This document shows, one piece after another, positions 23,940-32,868 of a stretch of 44,188 nucleotides of DNA; the stretch's first letter is position 1; every line of letters starts with the position of its first letter. The stretch lies in contig NZ_JAHDTH010000042.1 of NCBI RefSeq assembly GCF_018531445.1, forward strand, positions 1-44,188, written 5' to 3'. Position numbers and translations under genes: made by a program. Below the pieces are notes generated by a model that was not told where the DNA came from, searched no databases, and saw nothing but the letters and a program-made list of their open reading frames with translations. The stretch is from Pseudonocardia lacus (GTDB taxonomy: Bacteria; Actinomycetota; Actinomycetes; Mycobacteriales; Pseudonocardiaceae).

Positions 23940-26701
23940 CAGTCGTCCCTCCCGGCCGTCGCCGCTGTGGGTTCCGATGTGGGTTGCGGTGTGGGCTGCG
24001 CGGTGGGTTCCGCTGTGGCGTCGCCACCGAGGTAGGCCGAGATGACGGCAGGGTCGTTGCGCACGTCCTCCGGCGGCCCGGCGGCGATCGTCGCGCCGAA
24101 GTCGAGGACGACGATCTCGTCGCAGGTCGACATCACGAACGTGACGTCGTGCTCGATCACGAGGATCCCCATGCCCCAGTCGGCGGCCAGGCGTCGCACG
24201 AGCTGGCCGAGCTCGGCCGTCTCGGCCGACCCCAGCCCGGCGGCCGGCTCGTCGAGCAGCAGCACGCTCGGACCGGTGGCCACGGCCCGGGCGATGGCCA
24301 GCAGCCTGCGCTTGCCGTAGGACAGGTTCTCCACGACCTCGTCGAGGTCGCCGGCCAGGCCGAACTCCTCGATCGCGGCCAGGACCGGGCCGGGCAGCGG
24401 GGCCGCCACGGGGTACACCAGGTCGCGCAGGTAGGACAGCCCGTCGCGGGGGTCGGAGGCGGCTCGCAGGTTGTCCAGCACCGTGAGGTCCTCGAACAGC
24501 TCCAGCGACTGGAACGACCGGCTCAACCCGGCCTGCGACCGGCGGGCGACGTCCCACTGGTCGATCACCTGCCCGTCGAGGCGGATCGCGCCGGCGGCCG
24601 GGGCGACGAACCCGGTGACGCCGTCGATGAACGTCGTCTTGCCGGCCCCGTTCGGGCCGATCAGCCCGACGATCCGGCCGGGCTCGACGGCCAGCGACAC
24701 GTCGTCGACGGCGGTGGTCCGACCGAACCGAACGGTGAGGCCCTCGACCTCCAGGCGCTTGGGCGCCATCCGGTCGCGCACCCCCGACGCCGGGGGCAGC
24801 CGGGTGGGCGCCACCGGGGCGCGGGTCCGCCCGACCAGCCCGCCGATCTTCGTCCCGACCCAGCGGAGCTGGCCGATCGCCTCGCGGGCCATGCCGTCCT
24901 GGTTCTGCAGGACCAGCAGGATGAGGATGGCGCCGCTGATCAGCTCGAGGTACTGGGCCACCCCGGAGAAGATCGCGTCGGAGATGTTGGTCCCGATCGC
25001 GCCCGGGGCGAGCGTGCCGCCGATGAGCGGACCCGCCAGGTAGCCGACCCCGCCGATCACCGCGAACCCGACCGCGGTGATCGACTTCAGCGCGTCGAAC
25101 TGGGTGAAGAAGATCGAGCTGTCGCGGAAGGCGATCAGGATGCCGCCGAGCGCGGCGAACGCGGCCGAGACGCCGAAGGCGTACAGCTTGGCCGCGCGCA
25201 CCCCGATGCCCAGCGCCGCCGCGGCCCGCTCGTTGGTCCGCACGGCCAGCAGGCGCCTGCCCGTGCGGCCGCGGCGCAGGTTGGCCGCGACGAGCGCGCA
25301 CACCACGAAGCAGGCCAGCGCGAACAGGGCGTACCGCTCGGGGTGGCCGACCGCGTCGATCTCCAGGCCGAACAGCGTCGGCGTGCCGACCTCGGTGCCC
25401 TGGAAGCCACCGGTGTAGTCGCCGTTGTTGAACAGCATCAGCTGGATGGCGGTGCCGAGCCCGAGCGTCACGATCGCCAGCTGGATGCCCCGCGAGCGCA
25501 CCGCCGGCAGCGCGAAGAGCACCCCCAGCGGCACGGTGGCCAGCACGCCGAGCAGCACGGCCAGCCAGAACGGCAGCCCGGCCGCGGCCACCAGCGTCGA
25601 GGCCACCCAGGCCCCGAACCCGGCCAGCGCGAACTGGGCCAGCGAGAGCTGGCCGGTGTAGCCGGTCAGCACGACGATCGAGAGCAGTACGCAGGCCACG
25701 CCGAAGGTCATCACCAGGCCGTCGACCCAGCTCGTCTTCAGCGTCAGGATGAGCGCGACGGCGACCGCGATCGCGATCAGCACGGGCACCGGCCGCACCC
25801 GGCCGGTGCCGACCGAGGGCAGCCGCTGCAGGAAGAAGTCGCGCAGCGGCAGGTCGCGGCCCCGCACGAGCATCACGATGACGATCAGCACGAACGGCAC
25901 CGAGCGGGCGAAACCGGGCTGGTCGACGAAGCGGTCGGCCTCGGTCTGCAGGATCCCGACGAGCATGCCCGCGGCGAACGCGACCGGGAACGACCGGAAG
26001 CCGGCGATGAGCGCGGCGGCCATCGCCGCCAGCACCAGCGTCGTCATGCTCATCGCCTGCAGGGTCACGATCGGCGAGACGAGGATGGCGGCCAGTCCGG
26101 CGAGCGCCGAACCGAGCGCCCAGTTCAGCGCGGCGATGCGGTCCGACGAGCGGCCCAGTGCCGCGGCGGCGCGCTCGTTCTCGGCCACCGCCGAGGTCGC
26201 CCGACCGAACATGGTGAACCGGTAGAGCGCCCACAACCCGAGGCACAGCGCCGCCGCGATGGCCAGCAGCACGATCCGGTCGGCGGAGATGACCACGTCG
26301 CCGAACAGCCGCAGCACGTCCGCGGGCAGTTCGTTCTCCACGAACGTCGTGTCGTTGCCGTAGCGGAGCACGGCCGCTGACTGCAGGACGATGAGCACGC
26401 CCAGCGTCGCCACGGTGCGGGCGATGGGGGAGGCCCGCCGCAGTGGCCGCATGATCAGCGCGTAGGTCAGCGCGCCCAGCACGGCCGAGGCGAGGATGCC
26501 GACGACGAGCGCGACCCCGAACGGCAGGCCCTGCTCGACGCGGACCTCCCAGGCGACGTAGGCGCCGACCATGCCGATGGCGCCGTGCGCGAAGTTCAGC
26601 ACGCCCGAGCCGCGGTAGACCGCGATCAGGCCGAACGCGGCCAGCGAGTACAGCGCGCCCAGGCCCAGGCCCAGCAGCGCGAACCGGATGACCTCCTCCA
26701 T
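23939..26701 (-). CDS. Single-chain LivH-LivM-LivG fusion (two permeases plus ATPase)
   Basis: One uninterrupted 920-residue reading frame contains three transporter subunits. Residues 1-290 are LivH-like (FALLGLGLGALYSLAAFGLI, GSGVLNFAHGAIGMVGAYVA). Residues about 305-600 are LivM-like (LTGYTGQLSLAQFALAGFGA, then VRTNERAAAALGIGVRAAKL). Residues about 648-890 are LivG-like, with Walker A GPNGAGKTT at 682-690, signature LSYGKRR at 793-799 and Walker B VLLLDEP at 813-819. The tail (895-916) is a repetitive Pro-Thr stretch encoded by short imperfect DNA repeats. The start overlaps the upstream acyl-CoA dehydrogenase stop. With LivF and the binding protein at 30318-31577 it completes a Liv-type importer. 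Confidence 0.93.
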   Translation of the reverse strand: MEEVIRFALLGLGLGALYSLAAFGLIAVYRGSGVLNFAHGAIGMVGAYVAWEVRVEQGLPFGVALVVGILASAVLGALTYALIMRPLRRASPIARTVATLGVLIVLQSAAVLRYGNDTTFVENELPADVLRLFGDVVISADRIVLLAIAAALCLGLWALYRFTMFGRATSAVAENERAAAALGRSSDRIAALNWALGSALAGLAAILVSPIVTLQAMSMTTLVLAAMAAALIAGFRSFPVAFAAGMLVGILQTEADRFVDQPGFARSVPFVLIVIVMLVRGRDLPLRDFFLQRLPSVGTGRVRPVPVLIAIAVAVALILTLKTSWVDGLVMTFGVACVLLSIVVLTGYTGQLSLAQFALAGFGAWVASTLVAAAGLPFWLAVLLGVLATVPLGVLFALPAVRSRGIQLAIVTLGLGTAIQLMLFNNGDYTGGFQGTEVGTPTLFGLEIDAVGHPERYALFALACFVVCALVAANLRRGRTGRRLLAVRTNERAAAALGIGVRAAKLYAFGVSAAFAALGGILIAFRDSSIFFTQFDALKSITAVGFAVIGGVGYLAGPLIGGTLAPGAIGTNISDAIFSGVAQYLELISGAILILLVLQNQDGMAREAIGQLRWVGTKIGGLVGRTRAPVAPTRLPPASGVRDRMAPKRLEVEGLTVRFGRTTAVDDVSLAVEPGRIVGLIGPNGAGKTTFIDGVTGFVAPAAGAIRLDGQVIDQWDVARRSQAGLSRSFQSLELFEDLTVLDNLRAASDPRDGLSYLRDLVYPVAAPLPGPVLAAIEEFGLAGDLDEVVENLSYGKRRLLAIARAVATGPSVLLLDEPAAGLGSAETAELGQLVRRLAADWGMGILVIEHDVTFVMSTCDEIVVLDFGATIAAGPPEDVRNDPAVISAYLGGDATAEPTAQPTPQPTSEPTAATAGRDD

Positions 26702-27927
26702 CACGACCGGTCCTTCGGCAGGCCGAGTACGCGCTCGGCGACGATGTTGCGCTGGATCTCGTCGGTGCCCCCGCCGATGCCGAACGAGGGCTGTTCGAGC
26801 GAGACGATCGACCAGGCGAACGTGCCCCACTCGCCGGTGTCGGCGACGATCCGCGGGCCCAGCACGTGCTCGATCAGCTCGCTGGTTCGGCGCAGGGCGT
26901 CGACCAGCAGGATCTTGCCGATCGAGAACCGGGGGCCGGGGTCGCTGCCGGAGCGCAGCTCCTCGGCGCACCGCTCGCCGAACCGCTCCACCAGCCGCGA
27001 CGCCGTGTAGGCGCGGGCGGTCAGGTCGCGGGTCAGCGCGCTGCCGTCGCCGTGGCGGCGCACCAGTTCCAGCAGCATCCCGGGGTCGACGGTCTTGGTC
27101 GAGTTGCCGGTGCCGATCGAGGAGCGTTCGCTCATCAGCGTCGAGATGATCACCGCCCAGCCCTGGCCCGGCTCGCCGAGGCGGTGGGTGTCCGGGATGC
27201 GCACGTCGGTCAGGAAGACCTCGTTGAACGACGAGTGCCCGGTCAGCTGGCGGATCGGGCGGACCTCGACACCGGGGTCGTGCATGTCGACGATGAACGC
27301 CGTCAGGTTGCGGTAGCGGGGGCCGTCGGGGTCGGTCCGGCAGACGATCAGCCCGATGTCGGAGAAGTGCGCCCCGGAGGTCCAGATCTTCTGGCCGTTG
27401 ACCACCCAGTCCCCGCCGTCGCGCACGGCGCTGGTGCGGATGCCGGCCAGGTCCGAGCCGGCCTCCGGCTCGGAGAACAGCTGGCAGGACACGGTCTCGG
27501 CGCGGGCCAGCCGCGGGGCGAGCGCGTCGCGCAGCTGCGCGGACGCCCAGCGCACGACGGTCGGCAGGACCATGTGCAGGGTGACCGCCAGGATGCTGGG
27601 GTCGGGCAGGTCGAACCCGGCCTCCAGGTTCTTGAACGCGGTCTCGTAGTGGGTCGGCAGGCCCGCCCCGCCGAGCTCGGGCGGTCCGGTGACCCAGCCG
27701 AAGCCGGCGTCGAGCTTGCGGGCCTGCCAGGCCCGGGCCGCCAGCACGTCGGGGGCGTCGGGCCCGTCGGCGCCGTCGTCGATCAGGTTGACGTCGTCGC
27801 TGCCCTCACCCCAGGTCCTGGCCTGCTCGCTGCGCCGCCGGGAGCGGGATTCGAGCAGGGCGAGCCCGCGCTCCAGGAAGGAGTCGAGCGTCTCGACGGG
27901 CGGGGCGGCGGTGCCGGTCGCGCTCAT
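26701..27927 (-). CDS. Acyl-CoA dehydrogenase (module A)
   Basis: The 408-residue flavoprotein has CQLFSEPEAGSDLAGIRTSA and WVVNGQKIWTSGAHFSDIGL, the FAD- and acyl-CoA-binding strands, and ends GGGTDEIQRNIVAERVLGLP. The position of the usual medium-chain catalytic Glu is Gly in GGGTDE. A Glu in STLMSERSSIG matches the alternative position used in isovaleryl-CoA and long-chain enzymes, so activity is likely. It should introduce an alpha-beta double bond into an acyl-CoA. ATG 27927 overlaps the crotonase stop by 4 nt (ATGA). It is clearly paralogous to the gene at 32869-34080: ARTWGEGSDDV versus AARWGEGSDDV near the N-terminus, and the same ending. Confidence 0.92.
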   Translation of the reverse strand: MSATGTAAPPVETLDSFLERGLALLESRSRRRSEQARTWGEGSDDVNLIDDGADGPDAPDVLAARAWQARKLDAGFGWVTGPPELGGAGLPTHYETAFKNLEAGFDLPDPSILAVTLHMVLPTVVRWASAQLRDALAPRLARAETVSCQLFSEPEAGSDLAGIRTSAVRDGGDWVVNGQKIWTSGAHFSDIGLIVCRTDPDGPRYRNLTAFIVDMHDPGVEVRPIRQLTGHSSFNEVFLTDVRIPDTHRLGEPGQGWAVIISTLMSERSSIGTGNSTKTVDPGMLLELVRRHGDGSALTRDLTARAYTASRLVERFGERCAEELRSGSDPGPRFSIGKILLVDALRRTSELIEHVLGPRIVADTGEWGTFAWSIVSLEQPSFGIGGGTDEIQRNIVAERVLGLPKDRS

Positions 27928-28784
27928 CCGCCGGTCCCGCCCGCGACCGGCGGCAGGATGTGCTCGGGCACCCGCCCGTCGCCCCGCCAGACCGGGTCGC
28001 GCTTCTCCAGGAAGGCCTCGATCCCCTCGGTCGCGTCGAGCTGGCGGGTCATCCAGGCGAACACGCGGCTCTCCCGGGCCACGGCCTCCCCGGCGCCGTG
28101 GAACCCGGCCGAGAGGTAGGCGAGCCGGCGGGTGCCGGCCACCGCGGTCGGGGCGGTGTTGCGGCCGATGTCGTCGGCGATCTCCAGGGCCTTGTCGAGC
28201 ACCTGGTCGGCCGGGACGGCGGCCTTGGCGAGCCCGAGCTCGACCGCCTCCCGCCCGCTGATCATCCGGCCGGTCATCAGCAGGTCGAGCGCGTTGGGCA
28301 GCCCGACCAGCTTCGGCAGCACGAAGTGGGCGTTGGCCTCGGCCACCACCCCCCGCCGGACGAAGACGAAGCCGATCTTGGCGTCCTCGGCGACGATCCG
28401 GATGTCGGCCAGCAGCGGGAAGGTGATCCCGACGCCGACGGCGTGGCCGTTGATGGCCGCGATGAACGGGGTGCGCAGGTCGGCGAAGTCCAGCGCCAGG
28501 CCCTGGTCGCCGTAGCCGTCGGCGAGGGCGTCGTCGTCGTCGTAGGCGCCGAAGGGGGTGTCGCCGGAGAGGTCCTGGCCGGCGCAGAACGCCCGCCCGG
28601 CCCCGGTGACGACGATCGCGCGCACGCCCGGGTCGTCGTCGAACGCGGTGAGCGCGCGGTCGATCTCGCGACCCATGTCCTGGTGGTAGGCGTTGAGCCG
28701 CTCGGGCCGGTTCAGCGTGATGATCCCGGTGGTCCCGCGCCGCTCGACGAGGATGGATCCGAACTCGGTGCTGGTCTGGGTCAC
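27924..28784 (-). CDS. Enoyl-CoA hydratase/isomerase (crotonase) family protein (module A)
   Basis: The 286-residue protein has the crotonase oxyanion-hole segments GAGRAFCAGQDLSG and INGHAVGVGITFPLLADIRI. Aligning by eye to rat mitochondrial hydratase, the two catalytic Glu positions appear to be Thr and Phe. A Glu in RRGVVAEANAHFVLPK sits where PaaG-like isomerases have their acid. Isomerisation or another CoA-thioester reaction is therefore more likely than simple hydration. The GTG at 28784 overlaps the ligase stop (GTGA), and its own stop overlaps the dehydrogenase start. It belongs to the ligase-crotonase-dehydrogenase set that is repeated at 32869-36358. Confidence 0.9.
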   Translation of the reverse strand: MTQTSTEFGSILVERRGTTGIITLNRPERLNAYHQDMGREIDRALTAFDDDPGVRAIVVTGAGRAFCAGQDLSGDTPFGAYDDDDALADGYGDQGLALDFADLRTPFIAAINGHAVGVGITFPLLADIRIVAEDAKIGFVFVRRGVVAEANAHFVLPKLVGLPNALDLLMTGRMISGREAVELGLAKAAVPADQVLDKALEIADDIGRNTAPTAVAGTRRLAYLSAGFHGAGEAVARESRVFAWMTRQLDATEGIEAFLEKRDPVWRGDGRVPEHILPPVAGGTGG

Positions 28785-30313
28785 GCCCGCTCCTTCTGGA
28801 GGTACTCGTCGCGCAGCAGCCGCTTGTAGAGCTTCCCGTTGGGGTCGCGCGGCAGCTCGGGCCGGAAGTCCAGGCTGCGCGGCTGCTTGTAGCCGGCCAG
28901 CTCCCGCCGGCACAGGGCCAGCAGGTCGTCGCGCAGCTCGTCGCCGCCGACGCCGTCGACGGGTTGGACGACGGCCTTGACCTCCTCGCCGAACTCCTCG
29001 TTCGGCACGCCGAACACCGCCACGTCGAGGACCCGCGGATCGGTGATGAGGGCGTCCTCGATCTCCTGCGGGTAGATGTTGACCCCACCGCTGATGATCG
29101 TGAAGTTCTTGCGGTCGGTGAGGTAGAGGTAGCCCTCGGAGTCGACGTGGCCCAGGTCGCCGACCGTCGCCCAGCCCTTGTCGTCGTAGGCGCGGGCGGT
29201 CTTCTCGGGGTCGTTGTGGTACTCGAAGGTCGGCCCGCCGGAGAACCAGACCTCGCCGGTCTCCCCGGTCGGCACCTCCTCGTGGTCGTCGCCGAGGATG
29301 TGCAGCTCGCCCATGACCGCGCGGCCCACCGTGCCCGGGTGCGCGAGCCACTCCTCGGCGGTGGTGAACGTCGAGCCGATCATCTCGGTGGCCGAGTAGT
29401 ACTCGTTGATGATCGGGCCCCACCAGTCGAGCATCTGCTCCTTGACGTTGCGGGGGCAGGGCGCGGCGGCGTGCAGCGCGATCCGGTGGGTCCCGCCCTC
29501 GTAGCGGGCCCGGACCTCCTCGGGCAGGCGCAGCATCCGGACGAACATCGTCGGGACCCACTGGCTGTGGGTGATGCGGTAGCGGTCGAGGGTGTCCACG
29601 GCCAGCTCGGGGTCGAACTTCTCCAGCGTGACGACCTGCCCGCCCAGGCGCTGGACCATCATCGAGAACACGATCGGCGCGGAGTGGTAGAGCGGCGCGG
29701 TGGACAGGTAGACCGTGTCCGGGCCGATGTCGTAGTGCGGGCCCTGGAACAGCTCCCGCAGCGGGCCCTGCAGCTCGGCGGGGTGCAGCCCGGTGAGCGG
29801 GCGCTTGATGCCCTTCGGCCGGCCCGTCGTGCCCGACGAGTACAGCAGCTCGCGCCCGTCGGTCTCGTCGTCGATCGGCGTGGTGGGCATGTCCGCGACG
29901 GCGTCGTCGTAGGACTCGTAGCCGTCCAGCTCGCCGCCCACGACCAGGGCCACCTCGACGCCGGGGCACAGCGCGAGCAGCTCGGCGGCCGCGGGTGCCG
30001 ACGCCTCGACGACCAGCGCCTTGGCCGCGCAGTCGCCGACGATGTAGGCGTCCTCGGCTGCGGTCAGCCGCGGGCTGAGCGTCGTGTAGTACAGGCCCGA
30101 GCGCTGCGCGGCCCAGGTGATGTCGAGGAACGGGGGTCGGTTGCCCATCAGGATGGCGACGCCGTCGCCGACGGTCAGCCCGCGCCTGCGCAGCAGGTGG
30201 GCCAGCCGGTTCGAGCCGGCGTCCAGGTCGGCCCAGGTGACGGTGTGGCCGCTGGGCACGTAGGTCTGGGCGACGGCCGACGGTGAGGTCTTCGCGTAGA
30301 TTCCGGGGTACAT
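28781..30313 (-). CDS. AMP-forming acyl-CoA synthetase (module A)
   Basis: The 510-residue ANL protein has the phosphate loop LLYSSGTTGRPKGI, A5 YYSATEMIGSTF, the ATP-binding region ATVGDLGHVDSEGYLYLTDR and the C-terminal catalytic lysine in RDPNGKLYKRLL. It should form an acyl-CoA from a carboxylic acid brought in by the Liv-type transporter whose binding-protein gene ends 4 nt upstream. The ATG at 30313 and the overlap with the crotonase gene place it firmly in the operon. It resembles the ligase at 34077-35564 (for example EEWLAHPGTVGRA versus DEWLEHPGTVGRA), so the two were probably duplicated and specialised. Confidence 0.93.
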   Translation of the reverse strand: MYPGIYAKTSPSAVAQTYVPSGHTVTWADLDAGSNRLAHLLRRRGLTVGDGVAILMGNRPPFLDITWAAQRSGLYYTTLSPRLTAAEDAYIVGDCAAKALVVEASAPAAAELLALCPGVEVALVVGGELDGYESYDDAVADMPTTPIDDETDGRELLYSSGTTGRPKGIKRPLTGLHPAELQGPLRELFQGPHYDIGPDTVYLSTAPLYHSAPIVFSMMVQRLGGQVVTLEKFDPELAVDTLDRYRITHSQWVPTMFVRMLRLPEEVRARYEGGTHRIALHAAAPCPRNVKEQMLDWWGPIINEYYSATEMIGSTFTTAEEWLAHPGTVGRAVMGELHILGDDHEEVPTGETGEVWFSGGPTFEYHNDPEKTARAYDDKGWATVGDLGHVDSEGYLYLTDRKNFTIISGGVNIYPQEIEDALITDPRVLDVAVFGVPNEEFGEEVKAVVQPVDGVGGDELRDDLLALCRRELAGYKQPRSLDFRPELPRDPNGKLYKRLLRDEYLQKERA

Positions 30314-30317
30314 GCGA

Positions 30318-31577
30318 TCACCCCGCGCTCGGGGCCGCGTCCGGGTTCGGCTGGCCGAAGAACGTCTTGGTCTGGTCGTGGAACTTGCCGTCCGTGGCGA
30401 CGAGCTTCCCGCCGCTGACGGTCTGGAAGCCGGTCGAGCGGCCGAACAGCCGGGCGAAGTTCTCCGCGCCCGGGGCGTCCCACGGCGTGGTGTAGTCCAT
30501 CGGGGTGGTGAGACCGCCGGAGTCGACGTCGGTGGTCTTGTTCATCTGCGCCATGACCGTCTCGGCGGTGATGTCGCCGTCGATGGCCTTGGCGATGTTG
30601 GTGAACACGGTGTGGCCCGCCCAGCCGCCGATCGCCAGCGACAGGAACTGCTTGCCCTCGCCGTACTGGGCGATGGCCTCGCGGTAGGTCGCCAGCTCGG
30701 GGCCGTCCTCGCCGCTCGGGGCGTAGTTGAACGCGCGGGCCGAGCCCTCCAGGTAGTCCGGGAACTTCGACACGACGCTGTCGTCGAAGGTGGAGTGGCC
30801 GATCAGCGGCACGTCGACCCCGGCCTGCTGCAGCGCCGGGATGAGGGCGCTGTAGTTGGCCTGGCCCATGTTCGTCACCAGGCAGTCGGCGCCGGCGACG
30901 GCCTCGGAGACCTGGGCGCTGTAGTCGCCGGGCTCGGCGGGGACCGAGACGTGGCGCAGCGGCTGCTTGCCCTGGCTGGCCAGCCCCGAGGTGATCCAGT
31001 TGACGGTGGACTGCTCGGCCGGGTTGGCCACCGTGACGATGGCCGGGCTGTCGCACATCGAGCCGGCCAGCGCGCCCTGGCCCAGGACCATGCCCAGCCC
31101 GCCCGCGCTGGTCGGGAACACGTTGGTGCCGGAGAACTCGGCGGGGGTCTGCGGCGTGGCCGGCTGGAACGCGATGCCGGCGTCGGCCAGCACGGGCACG
31201 ATCTTGTCGCCGAAGGCGGTGTAGCTGCCGGTGACCGCCACGACGCCCTCGTCGACCGCCTCGCGGGCGCACTTGGCGGCCTGGTTCGGGTCGTTGCGGT
31301 CGTCGCACAGGACGACCTCGTAGGGCCGGCCGTTGATCCCGCCGTTGGCGTTGACCCACTTCTCGTACACCTGGGCGATGTCGTGGTACCCGGGGAACGA
31401 GAGGGTCTGGGAGTTGACCGGCGCGATCGTCATGACCTTGACCGGCTCGCCGGTCAGGCCCGCGGTGGAGTCGTCGTCGGACTCCCCACCGCCCGCGCAG
31501 CCCGCCGCACCCAATGTCACGCACAGCATTCCCACGAGTGCCCGGATCACCGGACGCCGTCCACGAGAATTCGTCAC
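30318..31577 (-). CDS. Liv-type ABC transporter substrate-binding lipoprotein
   Basis: The 419-residue protein is a periplasmic-binding protein of the LivJ/LivK type. It has a twin-arginine-containing N-terminus, a hydrophobic stretch, the lipobox LGAAGC, and then NGGINGRPYEVVLCDDRNDP, the hallmark segment of the family. The GTG at 31577 has GAAGGAG 6 nt upstream. It sits between the two catabolic modules of the same strand, separated from the next ligase by 4 nt. It supplies ligand to the LivHMG fusion and LivF, whose genes lie about 3.6 kb downstream. The ligand is unknown; the context suggests a carboxylic acid and not an amino acid. Confidence 0.92.
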   Translation of the reverse strand: MTNSRGRRPVIRALVGMLCVTLGAAGCAGGGESDDDSTAGLTGEPVKVMTIAPVNSQTLSFPGYHDIAQVYEKWVNANGGINGRPYEVVLCDDRNDPNQAAKCAREAVDEGVVAVTGSYTAFGDKIVPVLADAGIAFQPATPQTPAEFSGTNVFPTSAGGLGMVLGQGALAGSMCDSPAIVTVANPAEQSTVNWITSGLASQGKQPLRHVSVPAEPGDYSAQVSEAVAGADCLVTNMGQANYSALIPALQQAGVDVPLIGHSTFDDSVVSKFPDYLEGSARAFNYAPSGEDGPELATYREAIAQYGEGKQFLSLAIGGWAGHTVFTNIAKAIDGDITAETVMAQMNKTTDVDSGGLTTPMDYTTPWDAPGAENFARLFGRSTGFQTVSGGKLVATDGKFHDQTKTFFGQPNPDAAPSAG

Positions 31578-31601
31578 CGCTATCTCCTTCGGTAGCAGTC
31601 G

Positions 31602-31622
31602 GCCCTGCTGCGGGCAGCGGGC
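31602..31622 (-). other. Hairpin in the 113-bp gap before the binding-protein gene
   Basis: GCCC-T-GCTG, loop CGGG, CAGC-GGGC forms an 8-bp stem with one bulged base, next to an AT-rich patch at 31627-31640. The gap (31578-31690) is by far the longest in this operon. It could hold a separate promoter or an mRNA-stabilising structure that raises binding-protein output. I see no clear -35/-10 pair. Confidence 0.3.
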
Positions 31623-31690
31623 ATCGCACAGAAAAATGGGGGATTTCGAGAAGGTGCAGAGCAGGTCGGGCGGAACCGTTCGGGGACCGC

Positions 31691-32821
31691 TCAGACGCCG
31701 ATGTGGTCGGCCAGCAGGGCGCGGTGGTGCGCGGCCCCGCCGAGGAGCTGGGCCGAGGACTTGGCCCGCTTGAAGTAGAGCTGCGCGTCGCACTCCCAGG
31801 TGAAGCCGAAGCCCCCGTGGACGTGCACGCAGTCGGCCGCGACGCGGGAGAGCGCGTCGGTGGCCGATGCCTTGGCGATGTGGGCGGCGATCGGCAGCCC
31901 GGCATCGTCGTCGGTGTCGCCATGGGTGTCGGCGAGCGCCGCGGCGTGGGTGACCGCGGCCGCGGCCGCCTCGACCGCGGCGTGCCCCTCGGCGATCCGG
32001 TGCTTGACCGCCTGGAAGGAGCCGATCGGCCGGCCGAACTGCACGCGCTGCTTCGCGTAGGCGACGCTGGTCGCGACGCACCGCTCGGCGGCGCCGACCT
32101 GCTCGGCGGCCAGCGCGATCGCCGAGGACCGCAGCGCCCGGGTCAGGGCCGCGGTCGCGTCCCCGGAGCCCAGCCGCCGGGCCGCGGCGCCGTCGAGGTC
32201 CACGCGGGACTGCGGGCGGGTGAGGTCGAGGACCTCCAGCGGCGTGCGGGTGACGCCGTCGGCCGCCGCCTCGACGGCGAACAGGGCGAGGTCGTCCCCG
32301 TCCCGCGCGACGACGAGCAGCACCGTCGCGGCCTGGCCGTCGGGGACGAAGAGCTTCGTGCCGGTCAGCCGGTGCCCGTCCCCGGCCGGCGCCGCCCGCA
32401 TCGCGACGTTGGCCAGGTCCCAGTCGGCGGCGGGCTGCTCGGGGAGGGCGACGGTGGCGATGGTCGAGCCGTCCGCGATGCCGGGCAGCAGGTCCCGCCG
32501 GGCGCCCGCGTCGCCCACCGCGAGCAGCGCCTGCACGGCCAGCACGGAGCTGGAGAAGTACGGCGCGCACAGCAGGGCGGCGCCCATCTCGCGCAGCACG
32601 ACGGCGAGCTCGCGGTGGCCGAGCCCCAGGCCGCCGTGCTCCTCGGGGACGGCCAGCCCGGTGAGCCCCAGGTCGGTGCCCAGGGCCCGCCAGAGGGCGG
32701 GGTCGAAGCGGTCGGGCAGGTCCATCGCCCGGCGCACGTCGGCGGTGGTGGAGCGGTCGGCGAGGAAGTCGCGCACGGATGTGCGCATGTCCTGCTGCTC
32801 GACGGTCAGGGTGTGGGTCAT
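31691..32821 (-). CDS. Acyl-CoA dehydrogenase, partner-type subunit (module B)
   Basis: The 376-residue protein has the acyl-CoA dehydrogenase fold: VPEEHGGLGLGHRELAVVLR at the N-terminus, KQRVQFGRPIGSFQAVKHRI in the FAD-contact helix, and VHVHGGFGFTWECDAQLYFK near the C-terminus. This HGGFGFTWE type lacks the standard Y-E-G-T Glu and is typical of one chain of the alpha2-beta2 dehydrogenases known from actinobacterial steroid side-chain degradation. It follows the larger dehydrogenase by 47 bp, the usual arrangement for such pairs. It would oxidise an acyl-CoA together with that partner. The ATG at 32821 has a modest GGAAG site. Confidence 0.9.
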   Translation of the reverse strand: MTHTLTVEQQDMRTSVRDFLADRSTTADVRRAMDLPDRFDPALWRALGTDLGLTGLAVPEEHGGLGLGHRELAVVLREMGAALLCAPYFSSSVLAVQALLAVGDAGARRDLLPGIADGSTIATVALPEQPAADWDLANVAMRAAPAGDGHRLTGTKLFVPDGQAATVLLVVARDGDDLALFAVEAAADGVTRTPLEVLDLTRPQSRVDLDGAAARRLGSGDATAALTRALRSSAIALAAEQVGAAERCVATSVAYAKQRVQFGRPIGSFQAVKHRIAEGHAAVEAAAAAVTHAAALADTHGDTDDDAGLPIAAHIAKASATDALSRVAADCVHVHGGFGFTWECDAQLYFKRAKSSAQLLGGAAHHRALLADHIGV

Positions 32822-32868
32822 CGGGCTCGCTTCCGGCCGTGAAGGGGGGTGGGTCGGCGGCGGGGCGG

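Noticed and set aside
23955..24020. Repeat cluster considered as a CRISPR or minisatellite
   Set aside because: The repeats are short, imperfect, without spacers, and lie in frame inside the LivG tail.
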